This document shows positions 32,818-41,813 of a DNA stretch of 64,000 bases, piece by piece. Made by a program: the position numbers and the translations under genes. This DNA comes from Hyphomicrobiales bacterium (GTDB lineage Bacteria; Pseudomonadota; Alphaproteobacteria; Rhizobiales; Rhizobiaceae), in NCBI GenBank assembly GCA_900471525.1, contig UCEZ01000036.1:1-64000 (forward strand). Reading direction: 5' to 3'. Numbering within the stretch: the stretch's first letter is position 1; each line of letters starts with the position of its first letter. The notes beneath the pieces were generated by a model, which was not told the DNA's origin, did no database searches, and saw only the letters and a list, made by a program, of their open reading frames with translations.

Positions 32818-35040
32818 ATGATGCGCCAATACGAGCTCGTTGAGCGCGTTCAAAAATACAAGCCCGATGTAAACGAAGCGCTTCTGAACAAGGCCTATGT
32901 TTACGCCATGCAGAAACATGGCCAGCAGAAGCGGGCAAGCGGCGATCCCTATATATCCCATCCTCTCGAAGTCGCTGCGATCCTCACCGAGATGCATCTC
33001 GATGAATCGACGATCGCCGTGGCACTGTTGCACGACACGATCGAGGACACGACGGCAACCCGCGCCGAAATCGATGATCTCTTCGGCGAGGATATCGGAG
33101 CCCTGGTCGAGGGTCTCACCAAGATCAAGAAGCTCGATCTGGTGACAAAGAAGGCCAAGCAGGCGGAAAATCTGCGCAAGCTGCTTTTGGCGATTTCTGA
33201 CGACGTGCGCGTGCTTCTCGTCAAGCTTGCCGACCGGCTGCACAACATGCGCACGCTCGATCACATGTCGGCGGAAAAGCGCGCCCGTATTTCCGAAGAG
33301 ACGATGGACATCTATGCGCCGCTCGCCGGCCGCATGGGTATGCAGGACATGCGCGAGGAGCTGGAAAACCTCTCCTTCCGCCATATCAATCCCGAAGCCT
33401 TCGAAACCGTCACCAAGCGCCTCGAAGAGCTTTCGACCCGTAACGAAGGCCTGATCAAGAAGATCGAGGACGAACTGGGCGAGCTCATCCAAGCCAAGGG
33501 CCTGACGGGTACCCTCGTCAAGGGGCGGCAGAAGAAACCCTATTCGGTCTTCAAGAAGATGCAGTCGAAATCGCTGTCCTTCGAGCAGCTGTCCGACGTC
33601 TGGGGTTTTCGTATCATCGTCGCCGATATTCCCGATTGCTACCGGGCGCTCGGGATCGTGCATACCCGCTGGCGTGTCGTCCCAGGCCGGTTCAAGGATT
33701 ACATCTCGACGCCGAAGCAGAACGACTACCAGTCGATCCACACGACGATCGTCGGCCCGTCGCGTCAGCGCATCGAACTGCAGATCCGCACGCGCCTGAT
33801 GCACGAGATTGCCGAATACGGCATTGCCGCCCATACACTCTATAAGGACAGTGCCGAGCCGGTGGGCGAGGTCAAGCTGTCGCCGAAGTCGAATGCCTAT
33901 TCCTGGCTGCGCCGGACCATCGAATCCCTGGCGGAAGGCGACAATCCGGAAGAGTTCCTCGAGCATACCAAGCTCGAGCTGTTTCAGGACCAGGTTTTCT
34001 GTTTCACGCCGAAAGGCCAGCTGATCGCGCTGCCGCGTGGCGCGACGCCAATCGACTTCGCCTATGCCGTTCACACCAATATCGGCGATACGTGCGTCGG
34101 CGCCAAGATCAACGGCCGTATCATGCCGCTAGTGACGAGGCTCAACAACGGTGATGAGGTCGAGATCGTCCGGTCCGGCATCCAGGTTCCGCCGCCGGCT
34201 TGGGAAGAGATCGTCGTCACCGGCAAGGCTCGCGCCGCCATCCGCCGCGCCACACGCGCTGCCGTCAGAAAACAATATTCCGGTCTCGGTTACCGCATCC
34301 TCGAGCGGACGTTCGAGCGGGCGGGCAAGTCGTTTACCCGCGAGGCAATGAAGCCGGTCCTGCATCGCCTCGGTCACAAGGAAATCGAAGACGCGATTGC
34401 CGCCGTCGGGCGCGGCGAGCTTTCGTCGCTCGATGTGCTGCGGGCCGTCTTTCCCGATCATCAGGACGAGCGCGTTACGATCAAGCCGCAGGACGAAGGC
34501 TGGTTCAACATGCGTAGTGCTGCGGGGATGGTGTTCAAGCTACCTGGCCGTCCGAAGGACATGTTCGACATACTGGAAGGCGAAGGGCCGGAGGCCCTGC
34601 CGATCCGCGGGCTTTCGGGCAACGCCGAAGTCCATTTCAGCGCATCCGGCGCCGTTCCTGGTGATCGCATCGTCGGCATCATGGAGAAGGACAAGGGCAT
34701 CACCATCTACCCGATCCAGTCGCCGAGCCTGCAGAAGTTCGACGAGGAATCGGAGCGCTGGATCGATGTGCGCTGGGATCTCGACGAGGCGAACAACACC
34801 CGCTTCATGGCGCGCATCCAGATCAACGCGCTGAACGAGCCGGGCACACTCGCCGAGATCGCCCAAGCGATCGCCACCAGCGACATCAACATCCGCACCT
34901 TGTCGATGGGGCAGGTGGCTGCCGATTTCAGCGAATTCCAGCTTGACCTGGAAGTCTGGGATCTGCGCCAGCTCAATCACCTGATCACCCAGATCAGGGA
35001 TCTGCCGAGCGTCTCCACGGTGAAACGCGTCTTCGAATGA
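32818..35040 (+). CDS. rsh: Bifunctional (p)ppGpp synthetase/hydrolase
   Basis: This 740-residue RelA/SpoT homologue makes and degrades the alarmone (p)ppGpp and controls the stringent response. The hydrolase domain has the HD motif in AVALLHDTIEDTTA near residue 75 and AEIDDLFGED. The synthetase domain has FRIIVADIPDCYRALGIVHT and FKDYISTPKQNDYQSIHTTI near residues 265-310. A TGS domain starts QVFCFTPKGQLIALPRGATP and an ACT domain QINALNEPGTLAEIAQAIAT closes the protein. All domains are complete. TGGAGCCCCTAGCG precedes the start; an adjacent in-frame ATG at 32821 is also possible. A terminator hairpin sits in the short leader. Confidence 0.97.
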   Translation: MMRQYELVERVQKYKPDVNEALLNKAYVYAMQKHGQQKRASGDPYISHPLEVAAILTEMHLDESTIAVALLHDTIEDTTATRAEIDDLFGEDIGALVEGLTKIKKLDLVTKKAKQAENLRKLLLAISDDVRVLLVKLADRLHNMRTLDHMSAEKRARISEETMDIYAPLAGRMGMQDMREELENLSFRHINPEAFETVTKRLEELSTRNEGLIKKIEDELGELIQAKGLTGTLVKGRQKKPYSVFKKMQSKSLSFEQLSDVWGFRIIVADIPDCYRALGIVHTRWRVVPGRFKDYISTPKQNDYQSIHTTIVGPSRQRIELQIRTRLMHEIAEYGIAAHTLYKDSAEPVGEVKLSPKSNAYSWLRRTIESLAEGDNPEEFLEHTKLELFQDQVFCFTPKGQLIALPRGATPIDFAYAVHTNIGDTCVGAKINGRIMPLVTRLNNGDEVEIVRSGIQVPPPAWEEIVVTGKARAAIRRATRAAVRKQYSGLGYRILERTFERAGKSFTREAMKPVLHRLGHKEIEDAIAAVGRGELSSLDVLRAVFPDHQDERVTIKPQDEGWFNMRSAAGMVFKLPGRPKDMFDILEGEGPEALPIRGLSGNAEVHFSASGAVPGDRIVGIMEKDKGITIYPIQSPSLQKFDEESERWIDVRWDLDEANNTRFMARIQINALNEPGTLAEIAQAIATSDINIRTLSMGQVAADFSEFQLDLEVWDLRQLNHLITQIRDLPSVSTVKRVFE

Positions 35041-35066
35041 TGCCGTCGTTGCGGCGTCACATTTTG
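35039..35066 (+). terminator. Possible terminator after rsh
   Basis: GATGCCG and CGGCGTC form a seven-base stem (one T-G pair) with a TCGTTG loop, overlapping the rsh stop, followed by ACATTTTG. Weak to moderate. Confidence 0.4.
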
Positions 35067-35166
35067 ATCTGCGAATAACAAAAGCCCCTGTCTCGTCTCC
35101 CCGAAAGACCGGTTGTTCCGCCCTGTGCTTCGTGGGAGACTGCCTTTCTCTCGGATGGAGGTGGCG

Positions 35167-35754
35167 ATGCGTGCGATGCTGCGAGCACTGGCTTTCGGAT
35201 GTATCCTGGGCTTGCCCGCGGGCCTTGCCGCAGCGGCCGATGCCGATCTTCAGTTGTTCGGAAGAGATGTAGGCAAGGAAAAGGCTTATGCCTGCTATTC
35301 CCGCAAATACACCAAAACTCACTTGGCCAATCATCCCGATCAGAATGTCCGCGATATGATGGTCTTCGTCGACAGTCACGAGGACGAGGAGGGGGCAGGG
35401 CGTCAGTATGTATTGGGCATGTCCGTCAATTTTCGCCAGCTGAAACAGCCCTACAGCACCTATGGCGGATGCTCGGCCGGGACGGATGGCAAGCAGGCCT
35501 TGCATTGCGGCATTGACTGCGACGGCGGCACGATCGGCGTGCGGATCAAGGACCGCAATTCCATCCTGCTCGATATTCCCAACGGCGCGCGTGTGAGCGA
35601 CGACGCCAGCGAAGAGGAGCCGAGCGCGCTGCCCGATGGTGCCAAGTTCGGACCGGACGACAAGATCTTTCGCCTTGATCGCACCGACCTTTCGACCTGC
35701 CTGCCATTGGCAACCGATGAGGAGACCAAGGCAGCCCTGTTGGCTGTGCATTAG
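35167..35754 (+). CDS. Hypothetical secreted protein
   Basis: This 195-residue protein has a signal peptide (LRALAFGCILGLPAGLAAAA, then DADLQLFG) and a mature domain with several cysteines (KEKAYACYSRKYTKTHL, YGGCSAGTDGKQALHCGIDC and DLSTCLPL), so it is probably a disulfide-bonded periplasmic protein. ATG at 35167 is preceded by GGAGGTGGCG; earlier in-frame starts lack such a site. The DsrE-like gene starts ten bases after its stop, so they are probably one operon. The family is not recognised. Confidence 0.75.
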   Translation: MRAMLRALAFGCILGLPAGLAAAADADLQLFGRDVGKEKAYACYSRKYTKTHLANHPDQNVRDMMVFVDSHEDEEGAGRQYVLGMSVNFRQLKQPYSTYGGCSAGTDGKQALHCGIDCDGGTIGVRIKDRNSILLDIPNGARVSDDASEEEPSALPDGAKFGPDDKIFRLDRTDLSTCLPLATDEETKAALLAVH

Positions 35755-35764
35755 AGGTGGTGTC

Positions 35765-36226
35765 ATGACGATCAAACGCCGCGCTGTCTTTACTCGTGCT
35801 CTGACCGCATCGGTGGCCGCACTTTTTGCCGGCCGCACCGCTTCGGCCGCAACCGCTGTCTCTGCCAGCGCGGTCAAACAGAAGGTCGTCTACCATCTGG
35901 CCGATACCGAAAAGGTGATGTTTGTCCTCGGCAATATCCGCAACCATATAGACGGCATGGGCGGGCCACAGGCCGTGGACATCGTGCTGGTGGTACACGG
36001 CCCGGCGCTGGCGCTGTTTCAAAAGCGGAAAGTCAATCCCAAGCTGACGGCCCAGGTGGAGCGGATCAGCGGTGAAGGGGTGCAAATGGCCGCCTGCGGC
36101 AACACGATGGCGGTGCAGAAGGTCGACCTCGCCGATCTGCTGCCGGGATTTGTACGGGCCGACGAAGGCGGAGTCGTCCGCATCGCGCGGTTGCAGACCG
36201 AAGGCTATGTCTATATTCGGCCATGA
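35765..36226 (+). CDS. DsrE-family protein with an export signal
   Basis: This 153-residue protein has a twin-arginine-like or Sec leader (KRRAVFTRALTASVAALFAG, then RTASAAT) and a DsrE fold: KVVYHLADTEKVMFVLGNIR, AVDIVLVVHGPALALF and ISGEGVQMAACGNTM with a conserved cysteine. DsrE proteins handle sulfur or act as small binding proteins; export of this one is suggested by the leader. GAGGTGGTGTC precedes the ATG. It is tightly spaced with the upstream secreted protein. Confidence 0.82.
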   Translation: MTIKRRAVFTRALTASVAALFAGRTASAATAVSASAVKQKVVYHLADTEKVMFVLGNIRNHIDGMGGPQAVDIVLVVHGPALALFQKRKVNPKLTAQVERISGEGVQMAACGNTMAVQKVDLADLLPGFVRADEGGVVRIARLQTEGYVYIRP

Positions 36227-36400
36227 TTGACTTTGTTTCCGCATAGCTTGGCGGCAATTGCACTCGAAATGTGCACGTTGTGGGGCGGAAAGGGGCAGGC
36301 CATGCGTCATGCGCATGGCTGCCGCTTCTTTGTAGCTCTGGTGAATAAGCGCTGTCTCAACTATCTTCAGCGTCGGGAGGTAAACGAAAGAAGGTTTACC

Positions 36401-36553
36401 ATGTTTAAGCAACTGAAGAAAATCACCCGCGCCCTGCGCGTACCGTCCGCTGAAGAACGCGAACTGAACTATCTCAATGGTTCGCTCGACCGGATTGACT
36501 TGGAATACCGCCAGCGTCAGATCGACCGTGGCCTGTTCCGCAACTCGTTCTAA
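36401..36553 (+). CDS. DUF3563 family small protein
   Basis: This 50-residue protein begins MFKQLKKITRALRVPSAEER and has the DUF3563 core ELNYLNGSLDRIDLEYRQRQ, followed by RGLFRNSF. ATG at 36401 follows AAGGTTTACC. The function of the family is unknown; it is a cytoplasmic helical protein. Upstream open sequence to 36227 is not family-like. Confidence 0.85.
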   Translation: MFKQLKKITRALRVPSAEERELNYLNGSLDRIDLEYRQRQIDRGLFRNSF

Positions 36554-36769
36554 GCCATGTTGTTGTCCGGCTGCCTGTCTCGACAGGCTGCCGGGACCTA
36601 TGCAAATGACGTATGGCGGATACGTTCTCTGCGCATGATGCGCAGTCTCCATGGATCGGCTGCGCGCGATTGTATGCCATGCGGCATATTCGCGTTTCCG
36701 GCACGAGAAGTGCTGATTTTTGCGCCTGTGCCATTGAACAGCCATATCCGCATCGTCTATCAGAGCATC

Positions 36770-37348
36770 ATGTTGTTCAGACGCAAGAAGCCGGCGACTT
36801 GGTCGGGAAAACTCCGTGAGTTCCTTTGGCCGCGAAAGGGCTTTTCGCGCGGGCTTCGGTATCTGTCGATGCGGGTGCTCAGGCTATCGTCGTCACCTCA
36901 TTCGATAGCCGTTGGCGTTGCCGCTGGTGCGGCCTCTTCGGCAACCCCGTTTGTCGGTTTTCACATCCTCATCGCACTGGCTCTTGCCTATCTGTTGTCG
37001 GGAAACCTGATCGCTGCCGGCATATCGACGGCGCTCGCCAATCCCCTGACCATCCCCTTCATTCTTGCCGCGACCTACGAGGTCGGCCTCGTCATGCTTG
37101 GGACAGAGGGGAGCAGCGCTCTGGCCGGTCAGGATATCCTCCACATGCTTGGGCATCTTGAGCTGTCCCATTTGTGGGAGCCGGTCCTCAAGCCGATGCT
37201 GATTGGCTCGGTGCCTGTTGCGGGCGCCAGTGCCGTCGTTTTTTATGTGGCGGCTTTCTATGCAGCCAGGCTGTTTCAGTCCCGCCGACACATCCGTCGC
37301 CAAAGAAAGATGCAGACGCGTATGCTCGGGTGGGCGGACGAGCTTTGA
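36770..37348 (+). CDS. DUF2062 family membrane protein
   Basis: This 192-residue protein has three or four hydrophobic segments and the DUF2062 pattern HSIAVGVAAGAASSATPFVG, FHILIALALAYLLSGNLIAA and ALANPLTIPFILAATYEVG. The C-terminal tail is basic. The start ATG at 36770 gives the charged N-terminus MLFRRKKPATW; the longer reading from 36557 is not family-like. The function is unknown. It is followed by acpS after a 92-base gap. Confidence 0.88.
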   Translation: MLFRRKKPATWSGKLREFLWPRKGFSRGLRYLSMRVLRLSSSPHSIAVGVAAGAASSATPFVGFHILIALALAYLLSGNLIAAGISTALANPLTIPFILAATYEVGLVMLGTEGSSALAGQDILHMLGHLELSHLWEPVLKPMLIGSVPVAGASAVVFYVAAFYAARLFQSRRHIRRQRKMQTRMLGWADEL

Positions 37349-37440
37349 TTTCTTGCGAATTTTTAACTTGGCATCCGGTGAACTGTTTGCTCTTGTCAGA
37401 CCGGTTCCGCGTGAACTCTCACTAGGGTATTTTCGTTTCG

Positions 37441-37848
37441 ATGATTATCGGCATCGGCAGTGATCTGATCGACATCAGGCGCATCCAGAGTTCGCTCGAA
37501 CGGTTTGGCGAACGGTTCAGCCAGCGCTGTTTCACCGATATCGAGATCCGCAAATCCGAAGGCCGGAAGAACCGCGCCGAATCCTATGCCAAGCGGTTTG
37601 CCGCCAAGGAGGCCTGTTCCAAGGCTCTGGGCACCGGATTGGCGCATGGCGTGTTCTGGAAGGACATGGGCGTCGTCAATCTGCCGGGCGGCAAGCCGAC
37701 GATGCAGTTGACCGGAGGGGCAGCCGAGCGGCTCGCCGAAATGCTGCCGGCCGGCCATCGCGGCGTCATCCACCTGACGATCACCGACGATTTTCCTTTG
37801 GCACAGGCCTTCGTCATAATTGAAGCTCTGCCCGTTGCTCCCGATTGA
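37441..37848 (+). CDS. acpS: Holo-[acyl-carrier-protein] synthase
   Basis: This 135-residue enzyme transfers 4-phosphopantetheine from coenzyme A to acyl carrier protein. Signature segments are [20 protein letters not shown] with the metal-binding aspartate, and [20 protein letters not shown] with the catalytic glutamate and lysine. Length is normal. It stands at the head of the block acpS, lepB, rnc, era, though a gap of 193 bases with repeat-like sequence separates it from lepB. Confidence 0.96.
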   Translation: MIIGIGSDLIDIRRIQSSLERFGERFSQRCFTDIEIRKSEGRKNRAESYAKRFAAKEACSKALGTGLAHGVFWKDMGVVNLPGGKPTMQLTGGAAERLAEMLPAGHRGVIHLTITDDFPLAQAFVIIEALPVAPD

Positions 37849-38041
37849 GGAAGCGTTTAGAGCATGTCCGGATGACGCGGACCGCAAAAGCGGCCTTAAG
37901 TTCATCTGAAAAGACGGCGCCGCGCTGATATGCGTCAGGCAGCCTCCGATCAGATGCTCCGGCAGAATATGGAACCGCAAGCAATACATCCGCACGGGAC
38001 TTTGACAGTACGCGCGGTGACCAGATCAAGGAACAACAGGC

Positions 38042-38791
38042 GTGGCAGAAAACATCGAAAAAAAGCAGGGTGGCGGCCTTTGGGAAAACGTCAAGGTCAT
38101 CATCCAGGCGCTTCTCCTGGCCGTGGTGATCCGCACCGTCTTCTTCCAGCCTTTTACCATCCCGTCAGGCTCGATGATGCCGACGCTGCTCGTCGGTGAC
38201 TACATCTTCGTCAACAAGTTCGCCTACGGCTATTCGAAATATTCCCTGCCGTTCTCTCCCGATCTGTTTGAAGGCCGTATCTTTGGAAGCGAACCGAAGC
38301 GCGGCGACGTCGTCGTCTTCCGGTTCCCGCCGAACCCGGACATCGACTATATCAAGCGCCTCGTTGGCCTGCCCGGCGACAAGGTGCAGGTCCGCGACGG
38401 CATCCTCTATGTCAACGGTGCTGCTGTTCCGCGCGTTCCGGATGGCATCTTTCGCGCCGATGGCCAGCAGTACGGCGCCGCTGGCGAAATACCGGTTTTC
38501 CGCGAGACGATGGACAATGGCGTCAACTACGACACCCTTGACGAGAGCCCGGATACGCGCGGCGACAACACGCGGGAATTCATCGTTCCCGAAGGCCATT
38601 ATTTCATGATGGGCGACAATCGCGACAACTCGGCCGATAGCCGCTTCGACGTCGGTTTCGTACCCGCGCAGAACCTTGTCGGCCGTGCCTCGATGATCTT
38701 CTTCTCGCTCGGCAACGACACCTCGTTCCGCGAAATCTGGAAATGGCCGACCAATCTGCGTTACGACCGCATTTTCAAGAGCGTCGAATGA
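38042..38791 (+). CDS. lepB: Signal peptidase I
   Basis: This 249-residue inner-membrane protease removes signal peptides from exported proteins. One N-terminal membrane anchor (VKVIIQALLLAVVIRTVFFQ) is followed by the catalytic serine in PSGSMMPTLLVGDYIFVNKF, the catalytic lysine in DIDYIKRLVGLPGDKVQVRD and the box YFMMGDNRDNSADSRF. The GTG start at 38042 follows AAGGAACAACAGGC. The TGA overlaps the ATG of rnc (ATGA), so lepB and rnc are translationally coupled. Confidence 0.96.
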   Translation: MAENIEKKQGGGLWENVKVIIQALLLAVVIRTVFFQPFTIPSGSMMPTLLVGDYIFVNKFAYGYSKYSLPFSPDLFEGRIFGSEPKRGDVVVFRFPPNPDIDYIKRLVGLPGDKVQVRDGILYVNGAAVPRVPDGIFRADGQQYGAAGEIPVFRETMDNGVNYDTLDESPDTRGDNTREFIVPEGHYFMMGDNRDNSADSRFDVGFVPAQNLVGRASMIFFSLGNDTSFREIWKWPTNLRYDRIFKSVE

Positions 38792-39504
38792 GTAAGGGCC
38801 GTTCGCTGAACACGGAGGACCGGGCGCGGCTCGAGGCTGCGATCGGCTACAGCTTTGTCCAGAAGGAACGGCTCGACCGGGCGCTGACCCATGCCAGCGC
38901 CCGTAATGCCAAGGGCTCGAACTATGAGCGGCTGGAATTCCTCGGCGACCGCGTGCTCGGGCTTTGCGTCGCCGAACTTCTGTTCGAGACGTTCAAGGAC
39001 GCTGACGAGGGCGAGCTTTCCGTTCGTCTGAACCAGCTTGTCAGCGCCGATAGCTGTGCACTTGTGGCCGATGCGCTGTCGCTGCATCTCTTCATTCGCA
39101 CCGGTGCCGACGTGAAGAAGCTCACCGGAAAACACATGCTGAATGTGCGCGCCGATGTGGTAGAGTCGCTGATCGCCGCGATCTATCTCGACGGCGGGCT
39201 GGAGGCGGCGCGTGGCTTCATCCAGCGCCATTGGTCGGCGCGGGCAAGCCGCGTTGACGGTGCGCGGCGCGACGCCAAGACCGAATTGCAGGAATGGGCG
39301 CATGCCAAGTTCGGCGTGACACCAAGCTACCGGATCGACGACCGGTCCGGTCCGGACCATGATCCGCGTTTTACGGTGACGGTCGAGATACCGGGCATCG
39401 CGCCGGCAACCGGCATCGACCGGTCGAAGCGCGCCGCCGAACAGGTGGCCGCCACGAAAGTTCTAGAGCGTGAAGGCGTCTGGAAGACAGCGACGACGGC
39501 CTGA
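38788..39504 (+). CDS. rnc: Ribonuclease III
   Basis: This 238-residue enzyme cleaves double-stranded RNA in rRNA and mRNA maturation. The catalytic signature YERLEFLGDRVLGLCVAELL lies near residue 45, the second acidic cluster in VRADVVESLIAAIYLDGGLE, and a C-terminal double-stranded RNA-binding domain (DAKTELQEWAHAKFGVTPSY, ending SKRAAEQVAATKVLE) is complete. It overlaps lepB by four bases. A nested hairpin follows its stop at 39500-39550. Confidence 0.96.
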   Translation: MSKGRSLNTEDRARLEAAIGYSFVQKERLDRALTHASARNAKGSNYERLEFLGDRVLGLCVAELLFETFKDADEGELSVRLNQLVSADSCALVADALSLHLFIRTGADVKKLTGKHMLNVRADVVESLIAAIYLDGGLEAARGFIQRHWSARASRVDGARRDAKTELQEWAHAKFGVTPSYRIDDRSGPDHDPRFTVTVEIPGIAPATGIDRSKRAAEQVAATKVLEREGVWKTATTA

Positions 39505-39550
39505 TCTGTCCGGAGGCGAAATTCCTCCTGAAAGATCAGGCAATCTTTTT
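39500..39550 (+). terminator. Nested hairpin and T-run between rnc and era
   Basis: CCTGATCT (39500-39507, overlapping the rnc stop) pairs with AGATCAGG (39533-39540), and inside it GGAGG pairs with CCTCC around a CGAAATT loop. CAATCTTTTT follows. It can be read as a terminator or as a structured processing site in the rnc-era transcript. Confidence 0.6.
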
Positions 39551-39615
39551 GAAAAAACAATGCGATCTCGCGCGCCTTTGTGGCGCCGATCGCCCAATCG
39601 GATATTATGGACATC

Positions 39616-40548
39616 ATGAGCGAAACAGACGAAACCGTACCAGCAACTGACAAAGGCCCGACGCGTTCGGGTTTCGTCGCCCTGATCGGCGCCACCAATG
39701 CCGGCAAATCGACGCTGGTCAACAAGCTGGTCGGTGCCAAGGTCTCGATCGTCAGCCACAAGGTGCAGACGACGCGTGCCATCGTGCGCGGCATCGCCAT
39801 TCACAAGAATGCGCAGATCGTCTTCATGGACACGCCCGGTATCTTCAAGCCGCGCCGTCGCCTTGACCGCGCCATGGTGACGACCGCCTGGGGCGGTGCC
39901 AAGGATGCCGACGCGATCATGATGCTGATCGATAGCGAACGCGGCCTGAAGGGTGATGCCGAGACCATTCTCGAAGGTTTGAAGCACGTCGAGCAGCCGA
40001 AAATGCTGGTTCTCAACAAGATCGACCAGGTCGAGCGCGAAGACCTACTGAAGCTTGCGACCGCCGCCAACGAATTCGTCGATTTCGAACGCACCTTCAT
40101 GATCTCTGCGCTCAACGGTTCCGGCTGTGATGACGTGCTCGACTATCTCGCGATGAAGTTGCCGGAAGGCCCCTGGTACTACCCGGAAGACCAGATCTCG
40201 GACCTGCCGATGCGCCAACTCGCCGCCGAAATCACCCGCGAAAAGCTGTTCCTGCGCCTGCACCAGGAGCTGCCCTATTCTTCGCATGTCGAGACGGAAA
40301 AATGGGAAGAGCGCAAGGATGGTTCGGTGCGCATCGAGCAGGTCATCTATGTCGAACGCGACAGCCAGAAGAAGATCGCGCTCGGCAAGAATGGCGACGC
40401 CATCAAGGCGATCTCCATGGCGTCGCGCAAGGAACTGTCGGAAATCCTTGAACAGCCGGTCCACCTGTTCCTGTTCGTCAAGGTGCGCGAAAACTGGGGC
40501 GACGACCCCGAGCGCTTCCGCGAAATGGGCCTGGAATTCCCGAAATAA
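39616..40548 (+). CDS. era: GTPase Era
   Basis: This 310-residue GTPase binds 16S rRNA and assists 30S ribosome assembly. The G domain has G1 LIGATNAGKSTLVNKLVGAK, G3 VFMDTPGIF and G4 LVLNKIDQVE, and a C-terminal KH domain contains the GKNGDAIKAISMASRKEL loop. ATG at 39616 gives the expected MSETDE N-terminus; another ATG at 39607 is equally possible. It lies 112 bases past rnc. In many Rhizobiales recO follows era; here an arsenic-associated gene on the opposite strand follows instead. Confidence 0.95.
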   Translation: MSETDETVPATDKGPTRSGFVALIGATNAGKSTLVNKLVGAKVSIVSHKVQTTRAIVRGIAIHKNAQIVFMDTPGIFKPRRRLDRAMVTTAWGGAKDADAIMMLIDSERGLKGDAETILEGLKHVEQPKMLVLNKIDQVEREDLLKLATAANEFVDFERTFMISALNGSGCDDVLDYLAMKLPEGPWYYPEDQISDLPMRQLAAEITREKLFLRLHQELPYSSHVETEKWEERKDGSVRIEQVIYVERDSQKKIALGKNGDAIKAISMASRKELSEILEQPVHLFLFVKVRENWGDDPERFREMGLEFPK

Positions 40549-40580
40549 TTTGTTGGTGACATACCCTGCTGGCGCTTGCC

Positions 40581-41813
40581 TCAGCAGGGTTCGGGCAGCT
40601 GTGGCGTTGGTCGCGGCCAGCGACCGATTGCCGTGAATGCGACAACCGCGCCGATTCCGAGAACAACGACCGACGACAAAGCGACCCACGCGCCGCCCTG
40701 TTCGATGAGCACGGCAAAGGCAAAGGGCGCTGCCGCCGAGACCGCCAGCCGCACCGCGGCCAGTTTTCCCAGCATTTCCCCATAGCCTGAAGCGCCGAAG
40801 AGAAACAGCGGCAGCGACCCCTGCACGATGCTGGCGAGGCCGGAGCCGAGGCCGATAAGCAAGGCAAACAGAACCGCACCCTCAATTCGGTCGCCGGTCA
40901 CGATCAGCACCGATGCGCCGCAGACGATGAATGCGGCCGACACGATGGCCAGAGCGAGCGGCGAGATATTCCGCCCCATCAGCATGTTGGTGAAGCGGCT
41001 GAGCACCTGCGCCGGCCCGAAGAGTGTACCGACCAGAACGGCGCTTGCGCCAAGCCCTACCGCTCCGAGCAGGGGCACCATGTGGAACAGCAATGCGGCG
41101 AGCGCGAAGCCCTGCAACGCAAATCCGGTCGCCGTCAGCAGGAAGGCGCGGCGCCGGTGTTTCGCAATCATGATACCGGCGGCCGCGTCGGCATTGACAG
41201 GCTTGCTTGCCGATCCAACGCTGTTTGCCCGCCGCGCGAGCCAGGTGATCCAGAAATGCACGGGCAGGCAGGCAGCGAGGTTGAGGGCCGCGAAGATCAG
41301 GTAGACTGCGCGCCAGGACAGATGTTGGTGCAATTCGACCGTGACCGGCCAGAAAATGGTCGAGGCGAAGCCGGCAATCAGCGTCAGATGGGTGATGCTG
41401 CGTTGGGCATTGCCGGGAATGATCTGCACCACCGTCGCAAACGCTGCGTTGTAGAGCACCAGCGCCGAGACAACTTCGATTGCGACGATGCCGGCTACAT
41501 AGGTTGCCGCATTGAAGGCGGAGGCGCAGATGATCAGGATGATGGCAGCGGCCGCCGAGCCGATCGTCATGATCCTGCTTGCGCCATAGTGGTCCATCCA
41601 CCGCCCGACACGCGGCGCAACAAGGCCGCCGGCCAGAAGGGAGGCTGAGAAGATGCCGAAGACGACTTCGACCGGCCAGCCGAAGTCTGCCGCCATGTCC
41701 GGCGCCAGGATGCTGAAACTGTAGTAGAGGGTTCCGTAGCCGATGATCTGCGTCAGTCCGAGGCCGAAAACCAGGAGTGCACGGTTGCGTGGCGTGGGCA
41801 TGCCGATGCTCAC
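40581..41813 (-). CDS. MFS transporter associated with the ars operon
   Basis: This 410-residue inner-membrane protein has twelve hydrophobic segments of the major facilitator superfamily, with [20 protein letters not shown] as the loop after helix 2. Its GTG start overlaps the arsH stop by four bases (GTGA), so it belongs to the arsenic operon. MFS proteins ArsJ and ArsK export pentavalent organoarsenicals or trivalent arsenicals in other bacteria, including Agrobacterium, and one of these roles is plausible here, but the substrate is not shown. An ATG four codons later is an alternative start. Confidence 0.88.
   Translation of the reverse strand: MSIGMPTPRNRALLVFGLGLTQIIGYGTLYYSFSILAPDMAADFGWPVEVVFGIFSASLLAGGLVAPRVGRWMDHYGASRIMTIGSAAAAIILIICASAFNAATYVAGIVAIEVVSALVLYNAAFATVVQIIPGNAQRSITHLTLIAGFASTIFWPVTVELHQHLSWRAVYLIFAALNLAACLPVHFWITWLARRANSVGSASKPVNADAAAGIMIAKHRRRAFLLTATGFALQGFALAALLFHMVPLLGAVGLGASAVLVGTLFGPAQVLSRFTNMLMGRNISPLALAIVSAAFIVCGASVLIVTGDRIEGAVLFALLIGLGSGLASIVQGSLPLFLFGASGYGEMLGKLAAVRLAVSAAAPFAFAVLIEQGGAWVALSSVVVLGIGAVVAFTAIGRWPRPTPQLPEPC

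Noticed and set aside
32653-34074. 473-codon frame opposite rsh
   Set aside because: Shadow of rsh; the rsh reading has all its catalytic domains.
34540-35877. 445-codon frame opposite the rsh end and the secreted-protein gene
   Set aside because: Antisense and compositionally unlike proteins; forward genes have ribosome sites and signal peptides.
40564-40589. CCCTGCT/AGCAGGG hairpin after era
   Set aside because: Loop of 12 bases, no T-run on either strand, overlaps the MFS stop region.
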